A stretch of 64,000 nt of DNA from Stenotrophomonas maltophilia (GTDB taxonomy: Bacteria; Pseudomonadota; Gammaproteobacteria; Xanthomonadales; Xanthomonadaceae), in contig NZ_CP154630.1 in assembly GCF_039555535.1 (NCBI RefSeq), forward strand, positions 124,001 to 188,000, given 5' to 3'. Under the pieces are notes generated by a model, which was not told where the DNA came from, made no database searches, and saw only the letters and a list, made by a program, of their open reading frames with translations. Both the position numbers and the translations under genes were made by a program. Below are positions 19,406-26,855 of this stretch, in pieces (the first letter of the stretch is position 1; each line of letters begins with the position of its first letter).

Positions 19406-20076
19406 GTACTGAGGGCATTGCAATCCATCTTCAGGCACGGCCTGACAGAGCCATCTCGATTGCCGAGAGGCATCTCCATGTCATGGATAGGATGTCGGCA
19501 ATCGAGTGCCCATTGGGATTCCATGGTCTCGAGCTGTCGCCTGTACCCGACTGTGGAGGAGAATTGCTGGCAAGCTATGAGATCAAGACTGGACTGAAAG
19601 GTCTGTCGATCATCGGTACATACGCTTTCAGGGGGACCGGGTACGACTACGCGGATGTGGCTGCGTTGGACGAGATCATTCTGTATGGGTTCAGAAGCAG
19701 CAACAAGGCACGGGACTATCCGAGCGTTCTGACGAACTGCGTCGCTTCTGTTGCCGAGGCGTTCGGTGCGTACAGAGTGAAGGTCACGTACGGCATGCAT
19801 TCGATGGACTATCAGGACGGTGTGGGCCGAGAGGGGCCAACCCTTGAGGATCTGAAAGCTGCTGGAGTCAAGGATTTCGACGGCAGGAAGAACATCCTGA
19901 CGATGTACCCTGCCCAGTTCTGGGATGCCCGGCTTTGCAGCGACGCACTTGGATTTGGACCCGAGGAGGTTTTCTCCCGCCTTGAAGGTAAGGTTGATAA
20001 GGTGGAACTGACAGCGAGTGGTGTCTACATTCTCCTGAGTGACAAGGTTGATCTTTCCTATGAGGAGTATCTGTAG
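19402..20076 (+). CDS. Unknown protein, candidate orphan immunity protein
   Basis: A 224-residue soluble protein of no family I can name. The GTG at 19402 is preceded by GAGGACGAGGA, a good ribosome binding site. It has no signal peptide or membrane helix; the middle part has the motif YPSVLTNCVASVAEAFGAYRVKV and the end is acidic (KVDLSYEEYL). It overlaps the end of the truncated amidase copy and lies among toxin/immunity debris downstream of cdiA, which is the only ground for calling it an orphan immunity gene. No matching toxin domain is seen upstream. It could instead be an unrelated passenger. Confidence 0.6.
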   Translation: MSTEGIAIHLQARPDRAISIAERHLHVMDRMSAIECPLGFHGLELSPVPDCGGELLASYEIKTGLKGLSIIGTYAFRGTGYDYADVAALDEIILYGFRSSNKARDYPSVLTNCVASVAEAFGAYRVKVTYGMHSMDYQDGVGREGPTLEDLKAAGVKDFDGRKNILTMYPAQFWDARLCSDALGFGPEEVFSRLEGKVDKVELTASGVYILLSDKVDLSYEEYL

Positions 20077-20127
20077 TTCAATCGCCGCGCAAAAGCGCTT
20101 CTGGGTTTGCAGTAGTCCGGAGCGTGA

Positions 20128-20475
20128 CGGGATGACCCGACGGGTTACGTAACGCACCTCATCGATCCGAGCACCAGTAGTCTGATCAACATCACGGTGC
20201 CTGGAGCACATGCATTGGATCCGGGCTTTGTGATCCGACAGGTGCATACGAATGGATCCGGTGGATTCTCAGTCTCAACCAGAGGCTGGGGTACGGGTTC
20301 GAGTCCAATGTTCAACTAGAATTCGTGGGCCGATAGACAAGTGTGGAGTTCCAGTACGCGCGATATTGGTAGCGAAATTGGCAAGTTGCAGTGGCTTTGG
20401 AGTACTTTTCCCTCGAGGCAGAAACGCATGAGCTACCGGGGCCCTGATGGAAAGATGGTGGAGGTCTGCCAGTGA
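20128..20475 (+). pseudogene. C-terminal fragment of a polymorphic toxin, interrupted by an amber codon
   Basis: There is no start codon or N-terminal part. The frame after the stop at 20125 reads DPTGYVTHLIDPSTSSLINITVPGAHALDPGFVIR and ends MFN at a TAG (20317-20319). The same frame then continues open for a further 51 codons (NSWADRQVWSSSTRDIG ... YRGPDGKMVEVCQ) to the TGA at 20473. 'NiTlPGHaLhPGyV.R' tails of this kind are common at the ends of CdiA/Rhs-type toxins, so I read both parts as one toxin tail split by a nonsense mutation. The terminal TGA overlaps the start of the next gene, as toxin-immunity pairs often do. Confidence 0.6.
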
Positions 20476-20924
20476 GTGAGCGTGAGTTGGGGGCAAAGAT
20501 TGTGTCCGTGATTGCCAGTTCCGCGCTTGGAGGGGCTTTATTCATAGGCATTCCGCTGAGTTATCGGATAGGCAGTCTTTCGCAGGCTGCAATTTTCGCA
20601 TCGCTGGTTTGCGCCATAGCTGCTGTGTTGGGCCTCATCTTCGGTGTGCCTGGGGTTATGCTTGTGGATAAATTTCTTCCGCGGCTCAAAGCTCGCCATG
20701 TTGTAGCTGCACCAGTCTGTGCCTTGTTGGCGTGGCTCGCGTTCGAGGGTGCCTTCTCTCCTGGCGCTTGGATAAAGGTCTGGACCAGTCCTTCCTTTTG
20801 GCTTGAGTGGGCTCCCAGGCGCGCTGGCATCATGCTTTTCATTGGGTTGGCCGCGGGTGCCTTCTACATGTTGATCTGGCCGCGGATTGGACGAATGATG
20901 AAGGTCAACACGGCCTGTGATTGA
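20472..20924 (+). CDS. Four-helix membrane protein, candidate orphan immunity protein
   Basis: 150 residues with four hydrophobic segments (about residues 8-29, 36-62, 77-93 and 112-134) separated by short basic loops, so an inner-membrane protein. The GTG start overlaps the stop of the preceding toxin fragment (GTGA at 20472-20475), indicating coupled translation. That placement, and the membrane location, suggest an immunity protein against a toxin acting at the cytoplasmic membrane; this is inference from position, as I do not recognise the family. The gene itself has no visible damage although its toxin is broken, which fits retention for protection against sister cells. Confidence 0.65.
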   Translation: MSERELGAKIVSVIASSALGGALFIGIPLSYRIGSLSQAAIFASLVCAIAAVLGLIFGVPGVMLVDKFLPRLKARHVVAAPVCALLAWLAFEGAFSPGAWIKVWTSPSFWLEWAPRRAGIMLFIGLAAGAFYMLIWPRIGRMMKVNTACD

Positions 20925-20946
20925 GGGCGATGGAATCGGGTGCCTG

Positions 20947-22014
20947 TGCGCAGCAAGGTGGCGGCGGCTGACAGCCAGGCATACAGCGGCGCGGGGAAGT
21001 GGGGCGCCTCGATGACTACAACCGTGCACTGAACGCAGTGACGACGGCGCTGGTGAGTGGTGTGGCGGGACAGGGCGCTGGTCAGGTCGCGCCCAATGCA
21101 CTGGCGCCATATGCCGCTTACTTCATCGGCAGCAAGCTGGACCCGAGCCACGGCAGCGATCCCAATGCGACTCTGCACTTTCTGTCGCATACGGTGTTGG
21201 GTGCGCCGCTGGCGGAAGCCAATGGAGGCAGCGCGGGAACCGAAGCGGTGTCCGCGACCGGCGGCGAGTTGGCCGCGAGAGTGCTGACCAATTCGTTGAC
21301 CGGCGGAAACCCCGCCAAGCTGAGCCCGGAACAGAAGGAGGTGGCGCTGGCGCTGTCGCACGCGGTCGGAGTACTGGCGGGTGGCTTGTTAGCGCAGGAT
21401 CTGGCTGGGATCACGTTGAATGCGGGGATTGCCAAGAATTCGGTTGAGAACAACTTCCTTGCGGAAGACCAGGCTCGTGCAATGAAGCAGCAGCTCGACG
21501 AGTGCGGCGGCGACACTTCATGCCAGAAGACGGTGCGTGATGTTGTTAAGCAACTGTCGGAGCGAATGGACTACGGGCTGCTATCGGTGTGTAGCGCGAA
21601 CTCGTCGAGCCCTGCGTGTCAGGTGTTTGTCAATGCGGCCGTCTCCTACAAGTACGGCTCGTGGCCCGGAGTGCTTGGGCTGTTCGATGAACTTGGTCAC
21701 AGTAGCGAGGCGCTTTCCTCGTTCGGCCACTCCCTGAACGGACGTGCCTATCGTGAGCTGATTTTTGAGAGTGGGGGCTCCAGCCGGTCTATATCCTGCC
21801 TCAAGAACACACTGTAGCTGCACTGGCGGAGTAGGCCGGGAATCTTGACAGGACGATTGATCAGTACGGCCTCTTCTCGAAGGAATCATCAGCTGAGCTG
21901 GGGCTTGGACTTTCGAAGGTACTGCTTCGAAAATATGGCGCTGTTACCATAATCGAAGGGAGCGGAGGCCTCGGGAAGGGTGCGAAGGCGGGCAGTTCTG
22001 AAGCACTGCGATGA
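20947..22014 (+). pseudogene. Orphan CdiA-CT module with pretoxin VENN, frameshifted
   Basis: The central open frame (20999-21817) parallels the pretoxin part of cdiA: RALNAV.TALV.GVAGQ..GQV.PN.LAPYAA, then LAEANGGSAGT, then IAKNSVENNFL. The 5' continuation (KVAAADSQAYSGAGKWGAS) is in another frame, so one base is missing near 21010-21016. A second shift lies near the G5 run at 21773-21777. Beyond it a different frame carries AGNLDRTIDQYGLFSKESSAELGLGLSKVLLRKYGAVTII-type sequence, interrupted by TAG at 21832 and ending at TGA 22012-22014 on top of the next start. It lacks any secretion signal, so it is a displaced toxin tip that could act only after recombination onto cdiA. Confidence 0.75.
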
Positions 22015-22421
22015 TGAGTTTGGAAGAAAATTCTCTGGCGAAGAAATTATTAATGGAAATTGGGTGGCTTTTAATGTCGGATAGTTTCGAAAAATTCTCT
22101 TGCATTGATTTTACGGCTCTGTATGGAAGTGTGGTTTCGTTGAGGGCTTTTCTTGTTGTTCGTGGTAGGGAATGCTTTCTGGTGGATAGTCGTGATCATC
22201 AATTTTCTGATCTTAGGATGGATGTGTGTTCACCTGGTCTCGAAAGGTTGCTTGATGAGGCAGTGGGGGGATGGGTTGGTGGTGTTTCCTCATACTTTGA
22301 TGAGATCCTCATATCGGGAGTAGTTCGCGAAGCGACGACCCGGAGAGACCTTGCGTCCATTGCGGAAGTTTCAAGACTTACACTTTTCAGGGATGAATTG
22401 GTGTTTGAAGTGATAGTTTGA
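22011..22421 (+). CDS. AT-rich small protein, candidate orphan immunity protein
   Basis: 136 residues, soluble, no signal peptide; family not recognised. Two ATG codons (22011 and 22014) are possible starts, and the first overlaps the TGA that ends the toxin module before it (ATGATGA), the layout of a coupled toxin-immunity pair. GC content is clearly below that of the window, with many A/T third positions, a sign of foreign origin. The partner toxin is frameshifted, so this would be an orphan immunity gene. The stretch 22422-22679 that follows is also AT-rich and holds no gene I can support. Confidence 0.6.
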   Translation: MMSLEENSLAKKLLMEIGWLLMSDSFEKFSCIDFTALYGSVVSLRAFLVVRGRECFLVDSRDHQFSDLRMDVCSPGLERLLDEAVGGWVGGVSSYFDEILISGVVREATTRRDLASIAEVSRLTLFRDELVFEVIV

Positions 22422-22679
22422 TGTTGGTTGTTTGCGGATACTGATTGGTACTTTGTGGTCTGATTGAGGTTGTGGGTTTTTGATTATTTTGGTTGTCATT
22501 GGAGAGTGGGGTTGTGTCTAGTGTCGGGCGAGGTGTTTGCGTGCAATTGTTTCTATGGGCTCGTGCGGGTCATTAGGCGAATTGTGGTTGTCGAATATCC
22601 GGTTTCAGGGCCAAGGGGTGTCTGGGAGATCGGCACTTCGCGCCGAACGACTGCTGCAGTCCATGGTTACAATCCGTCC

Positions 22680-23426
22680 ATGATCAGCCCCCGCCTTCTG
22701 GTTTCCGCACTGCTGGCGCTCGCCCTGACGGCCTGCACCGCCACCGCGCCCGTGCAGCACAACCCGCTCGCCACCTGGGTGCCGTCACCCAACCAGAACG
22801 CGCGCACGCCACTCATCATCGTCATCCACCACACCGAGCAGAAGTCGGTGCAGCAGAGCCTGCATACGCTGCGTACCGCCAACAGTGGTGGGCCGGTCAG
22901 TGCGCACTACCTGATCGGCGCCGATGGCCATCGCTATCAACTGGTCGCCGATGAGCGCCGTGCCTGGCACGCCGGTGCCGGGCGCTGGGGCACCATCACC
23001 GATCTCAACTCGGCTTCGATCGGCATCGAGCTCGACAACGATGGCCGCAGCCGGTTCAGTGCGGCGCAGATCGAATCGCTGATCGTGCTGCTGCGCGACC
23101 TCACCACCCGCTTGAACATCCCGCCGCGCCAGGTCATCGCCCATGCCGACCTGGCGCCGACGCGCAAGCAGGATCCGAGCCGTTTCTTCCCGTGGCAGGA
23201 GCTGGCCGAGGCCGGCTTCGGCGTCTGGCCGCGCGCGGCCGACGGGGCAGCACCGGAAGGCTTCGACGCGTGGAATGCGCTGGCCCGCTTCGGCTATCCA
23301 CTGGACAACCGCGAAGCCACCGTCGCCGCCTTCCACCGCCGCTTCCGAGGCCGCGACGACCTGCCGATGACGCTGGACGCCGAGGACGCCCGCATCCTGC
23401 ATTCGCTGCTGCTGCAGACGCCGTAA
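22680..23426 (+). CDS. N-acetylmuramoyl-L-alanine amidase lipoprotein (AmpD/AmiD family)
   Basis: 248-residue amidase_2-type zinc enzyme that cleaves the MurNAc-L-Ala bond of peptidoglycan or muropeptides. The ATG at 22680 begins a lipoprotein signal with lipobox LTAC, so the enzyme should be anchored in the envelope and is closer to AmiD than to cytosolic AmpD. Zinc-site motifs are visible: VIHHTEQ, AWHAGAGRW, IGIELDNDG, and HADLAPTRKQDP. The C-terminal region after PWQEL resembles the peptidoglycan-binding-like domain of AmiD. Its first 44 codons are duplicated at 19229. It sits at the right border of the CDI region, so it probably marks the original neighbour of the locus. Confidence 0.88.
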   Translation: MISPRLLVSALLALALTACTATAPVQHNPLATWVPSPNQNARTPLIIVIHHTEQKSVQQSLHTLRTANSGGPVSAHYLIGADGHRYQLVADERRAWHAGAGRWGTITDLNSASIGIELDNDGRSRFSAAQIESLIVLLRDLTTRLNIPPRQVIAHADLAPTRKQDPSRFFPWQELAEAGFGVWPRAADGAAPEGFDAWNALARFGYPLDNREATVAAFHRRFRGRDDLPMTLDAEDARILHSLLLQTP

Positions 23427-23588
23427 ACAGGCCACCGGCTTGTGGCCGGCAACGGGCTGGTCCCTCGGGAATCTGATCGGGATCACTGAATGGATGGCTG
23501 CGAGATCTTTTTGCAATCCATTCGATGTTGTTCAAGGAGGTGAATGCCTAACGTCGCCCGACATCATCAATCGAGCGAATCACCTCCC

Positions 23589-24083
23589 ATGCGCTACTCC
23601 AAAGCCCAGGTGCTGCTGCACTGGATCTCTGCAGTCATCATCCTCTGGGCCACCATCAGTGGTTTCTCCGTAGCGCTCCTTGACGTGCCGCATACCGTCG
23701 CGGAAGCCATCGGCTTCTTCAACGTATCCATCACCTCGGTGTTGATTCCGTTGTTTGCCGTACGCGTGGTGATTGCCGTCTCAAATCATGGGGATGTGCC
23801 CGCCAGCGGAGCGGAATGGGCCGCGTTGATTGCTCACGCAGCTTTGTATCTTGTCACGATCGTTGTGCTGCTGACCGGCGTGCTGATGATGGAGCGGGAG
23901 ATCAACGTGTTCAACCTGGTGACTTTCCCACAGCCCATCACCGACCCGCAGATGACAATGGCGTTCAATACCGCACATCGATATGCATGCGTCCTGCTTG
24001 CTGGGCTCCTGTTCCTGCACATTGCTGCCGTGGTCAAGCATCATCTATCGGGCAATGCGATCCTGAAGCGGATGAGTTGGTAA
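23589..24083 (+). CDS. Cytochrome b561
   Basis: 164-residue four-helix inner-membrane dihaem cytochrome that carries electrons from quinol. Histidines in the helices fit haem binding: LLHWISA (helix 1), AALIAHAALY, NTAHRYACVLL, and FLHIAAVVKHH. I use the ATG at 23589 because the family starts close to the first helix (MRYSKAQVLLHW). An ATG at 23544 with an AAGGAGG box only three bases before it would add 15 residues and cannot be excluded. The gap 23427-23588 contains an imperfect GCCACCGGCTTGTGGC hairpin and nothing else I can support. Confidence 0.85.
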   Translation: MRYSKAQVLLHWISAVIILWATISGFSVALLDVPHTVAEAIGFFNVSITSVLIPLFAVRVVIAVSNHGDVPASGAEWAALIAHAALYLVTIVVLLTGVLMMEREINVFNLVTFPQPITDPQMTMAFNTAHRYACVLLAGLLFLHIAAVVKHHLSGNAILKRMSW

Positions 24084-24134
24084 ACGTCATGGAAAAGCCG
24101 CTCTGCAGCGGGTCATTTGCACTACATTTGACCG

Positions 24135-25289
24135 ATGACCACATTCAACACCCAATCGAACCGCAGGTACTGGAGCCTGGGTATCCTCGTAGTGCTGGCG
24201 GGGTGCTCCACGTTGGAAACACCACCCGCAGCGGTGCCTGCCCCGTCGCCCGCCACCTACGCCAAGACCGAGTGGAGCGCACTGCCGCCGGTCTCCGATG
24301 CTGATCTGCAGGCCGGCTTCGTGGCCTGGCGCAGCAGCTGCACCCGCCTGAAGAACGACGCTGTCTGGGCCCGGCCCTGCGCCACTGCCGCAGCGGTGTC
24401 AGACAAGGATCCGGCCGCGATCCGCCAGTTCCTGCAGCGCGACCTCGATGTCTACGCCCTGCGTGCAGGTGGCCACCAGGCCGACGGATTGATCACCGGC
24501 TATTACGAGCCGATCTACCCCGGCAGCCTCACCCGCACCGACAAGGCGACGGTGCCGGTCTACGGCACGCCCGATGATCTGATCGTGGTGCAGCTGGACA
24601 GCCTCTACCCGGAACTGAAGGGCAAGCGCCTGCGTGGTCGTGTTGAGGGCAAGGTGCTCAAGCCCTACGACGATGCCGGCACCATCGCGGCCAAGGGCGC
24701 CAAGGCGCCAGTACTGGCCTGGCTGACCGACCCGATGGACCTGCAGCTGCTGCAGATCCAGGGGTCCGGCCGGGTGCGCCTGGCCGACGGCACGCAGGTG
24801 CGGCTGGCCTACGCCGAGCAGAACGGCCACCCTTACCGCGCCATCGGGCGCTGGCTGGTGGACCAGGGCCAGCTGAAGAAGGAAGACGTCACCATGGATG
24901 CGATCCGCGCCTGGGCCCGGGCCAACCCCGCACGCGTGCCGGAACTGCTGCGCAGCAATCCCAGCTACGTGTTCTTCGTGCGCAACCCGGACAGCCCGGA
25001 AGGCCCGCGCGGTTCACTGAACGTGCCGCTCACCGCTGGCTACAGCGTGGCAGTGGACCGTACCGTGGTGCCACTGGGCAGCCTGCTGTGGCTGTCCACC
25101 ACGCGCCCGGATGGCACCCCGGTGGTGCGCCCGGTGGCCGCGCAGGACACCGGCGGCGCGATTGCCGGTGAAGTGCGCGCCGATCTGTACTGGGGCAGCG
25201 GCGATGCCGCCGGCAAGCTGGCTGGCGACATGAAGCAGAAGGGCAACATCTGGATGCTGTGGCCGAAGGGCGTGCCCCTGCCGAACTGA
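24135..25289 (+). CDS. mltA: Membrane-bound lytic murein transglycosylase A
   Basis: 384-residue outer-membrane lipoprotein (lipobox LAGC, Cys24) that cuts the glycan strands of peptidoglycan with formation of 1,6-anhydroMurNAc. MltA domain marks include GLITGYYEPIYPGS and the substrate-groove segment LQIQGSGRVRLADG. The C-terminal 3D domain carries VAAQDTGGAIAGEVRADLYWG, in which the Asp matches the catalytic residue of the family. Length is usual. The short spacer before it contains the interrupted palindrome GGTCA...TGACC close to the start, which may be part of its promoter. Confidence 0.95.
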   Translation: MTTFNTQSNRRYWSLGILVVLAGCSTLETPPAAVPAPSPATYAKTEWSALPPVSDADLQAGFVAWRSSCTRLKNDAVWARPCATAAAVSDKDPAAIRQFLQRDLDVYALRAGGHQADGLITGYYEPIYPGSLTRTDKATVPVYGTPDDLIVVQLDSLYPELKGKRLRGRVEGKVLKPYDDAGTIAAKGAKAPVLAWLTDPMDLQLLQIQGSGRVRLADGTQVRLAYAEQNGHPYRAIGRWLVDQGQLKKEDVTMDAIRAWARANPARVPELLRSNPSYVFFVRNPDSPEGPRGSLNVPLTAGYSVAVDRTVVPLGSLLWLSTTRPDGTPVVRPVAAQDTGGAIAGEVRADLYWGSGDAAGKLAGDMKQKGNIWMLWPKGVPLPN

Positions 25290-25297
25290 ACCGGCAA

Positions 25298-25334
25298 GGG
25301 TCGGATCCCTTCCAAAGGAAGGGGCTCTGACCCC
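25298..25334. repeat. Palindromic repeat, copy 1
   Basis: GGGTCGGATCCCTTCC and GGAAGGGGCTCTGACCC form an almost perfect hairpin. A near-identical copy lies at 25725-25764, so the two flank one small gene. Hairpins of this sequence are, from memory, frequent in Stenotrophomonas and Xanthomonas intergenic regions. This one lies 8 bases after the mltA stop and may act as a terminator or an RNA-stability element. Confidence 0.75.
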
Positions 25335-25396
25335 GGATGCCTGATAATGGCGCCATTCCGTACTTTCCGGCCGCGCCTGCGGCCAGGACCCCTGCA

Positions 25397-25711
25397 ATGA
25401 CCTACGCAAAGCACCACGCAAAATCCGGCGCGAAGTCCGCCGCAAAGAAGTACTACAAGCACTGGGCCGAATCGGGCCTGGGCAAGGGCAACGTGCTGAT
25501 GGAAGCCCGCGGCGAGAAGATCGTCCGTCAGGTGGAGACCTACGGCACGACGGCGGTCTGGGCCGACGAACACGGCCACAGCGACGACCGCTTCCCGCTG
25601 GCCGACCAGCCTGTGTCGTTCCTCGATTTCGATGAGGACGACGAGATCTCCGCGCGCGAGTTCGAAAGCGCCTGGAAGAAGGCACGGCTGGCCACCGGCT
25701 ATCCGGTCTGA
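25397..25711 (+). CDS. Conserved small protein of unknown function
   Basis: 104 residues, no signal peptide. The N-terminal ~25 residues are Lys/Ala-rich (KHHAKSGAKSAAKKYYKH), the rest acidic, ending in FDEDDEISAREFESAWKKARLATGYPV. The ATG at 25397 follows a run without a clear ribosome binding site; an in-frame ATG at 25337 would add 20 residues. A basic head with an acidic tail suggests nucleic-acid or ribosome contact, but no function can be given. It is bracketed by two copies of the same palindrome. Confidence 0.65.
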   Translation: MTYAKHHAKSGAKSAAKKYYKHWAESGLGKGNVLMEARGEKIVRQVETYGTTAVWADEHGHSDDRFPLADQPVSFLDFDEDDEISAREFESAWKKARLATGYPV

Positions 25712-25724
25712 CGCCGCTGGTCCC

Positions 25725-25764
25725 GGGGTCGGATCCCTTTCCGAACGGAAAGGGCTCTGACCCC
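25725..25764. repeat. Palindromic repeat, copy 2
   Basis: GGGGTCGGATCCCTTTCC and GGAAAGGGCTCTGACCCC form a hairpin of the same family as 25298-25334; the loop bases differ. It lies between the small gene and the ntrB operator. Confidence 0.75.
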
Positions 25765-25776
25765 ATAGCCGTTTTT

Positions 25777-25793
25777 TGCACTACATTGGTGCA
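25777..25793 (+). promoter_or_regulatory. NtrC-binding-site-like palindrome at the ntrB start
   Basis: TGCACTACATTGGTGCA is a 17-bp dyad that closely follows the enterobacterial NtrC operator (GCAC...TTGGTGC). It ends at the base before the ntrB ATG, so NtrC bound here would block or modulate ntrBC transcription. That would make the operon autoregulated, as in enterics. Confidence 0.7.
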
Positions 25794-26855
25794 ATGTCCG
25801 ACCCCGTATCCCCGCCGTCCCTCGATGCCCTTGGCACGCCGCTGGCCTGGGCTGGCGCTGATGGCCGCATCATCGGCTGCAATCCGGCCTTCGGCCGCTG
25901 GCTGGGTGTCAGTGGTCGTCGCCTGCTCGGCCAGCCGCTGGCCGCGCTGGAAGTACAGGGGGAGGCGCTGGCCCATTTCCTGGCCCGCGACGAGCGCGAC
26001 AGCCTGCGCCTGAACCGGCTGGCGCTGGCGGTGCCCGGCGAGGCGCCGCGCTTCGCCGAGGGCTGGATGAGCCGCCGCGACGATGGCGGCTGGCTGCTGG
26101 AAGCGCATCCGGTCGATGAGTTCCCCGGGCTCGACCCGACCCAGGCCCTGCCCAGCGCACTCAGTGCGGCGCTGAAGGGGCTGGCCCACGAGCTGCGTAA
26201 TCCGCTGGCCGGGCTGAAGGGCGCGGCCCAGCTGCTGGCCCGGCGCGCGGCCCAGCGCGACGCCAGCGAACGCGAGCTGATCGAACTGATCGGCTCTGAG
26301 ATCGAACGCCTCAACGGCCTGCTCGACCAGCTGCTGTCGCCGGCCCCGGCGGCGCCGCACGCCGAACTGAACATCCATGCCGCGCTGGAACGCGTGCTGC
26401 GCCTGGCCGAGAACGAGGCCGGTTGGGCGGTGCGCCTGCAGCGCGACTACGACCCCAGCATTCCCGAATTCCACGGCGACGCCGACCGCCTCACCCAGGC
26501 GGTGTGGAACCTGGTGCGCAACGCGATCCAGGCCGGTGCGGGCAACATCACCCTGCGCACCCGCGTGGAGCATGGCGTGCGCATCGCCGAACAGCTGCAT
26601 ACGTTGGCGCTGCGCCTGGAGATCGCCGATGACGGCCGTGGCGTGCCCGAAGAACTGGCCGAGCACCTGTTCCTGCCGCTGGTCAGTGGCCGCGCCGAAG
26701 GCACCGGTCTGGGACTGGCGCTGGCCCAGCAGGTGGCGCGCGAGCATCGCGGCACGCTGACCTACCGCTCGCGCCCGGGCCATACCGTGTTCACCCTGCT
26801 GCTGCCGATCGGCAACGGCGCCGCCCCGGCCGAGGAGGCCCTGCGCGATGTCTGA
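25794..26855 (+). CDS. ntrB: Nitrogen regulation sensor histidine kinase NtrB (GlnL)
   Basis: 353-residue cytosolic histidine kinase/phosphatase that sets the phosphorylation state of NtrC under control of PII. It has an N-terminal PAS domain (about 10-110), the H-box LKGLAHELRNPLAGLKG with His132 as phosphate acceptor, the N-box NLVRNAIQAG, and the ATP-lid glycines DDGRGVPEE and GTGLGLALAQQ. No membrane segment is present, as expected for NtrB. The ATG at 25794 directly follows the NtrC-like dyad. It overlaps ntrC by 8 bases. Confidence 0.95.
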   Translation: MSDPVSPPSLDALGTPLAWAGADGRIIGCNPAFGRWLGVSGRRLLGQPLAALEVQGEALAHFLARDERDSLRLNRLALAVPGEAPRFAEGWMSRRDDGGWLLEAHPVDEFPGLDPTQALPSALSAALKGLAHELRNPLAGLKGAAQLLARRAAQRDASERELIELIGSEIERLNGLLDQLLSPAPAAPHAELNIHAALERVLRLAENEAGWAVRLQRDYDPSIPEFHGDADRLTQAVWNLVRNAIQAGAGNITLRTRVEHGVRIAEQLHTLALRLEIADDGRGVPEELAEHLFLPLVSGRAEGTGLGLALAQQVAREHRGTLTYRSRPGHTVFTLLLPIGNGAAPAEEALRDV

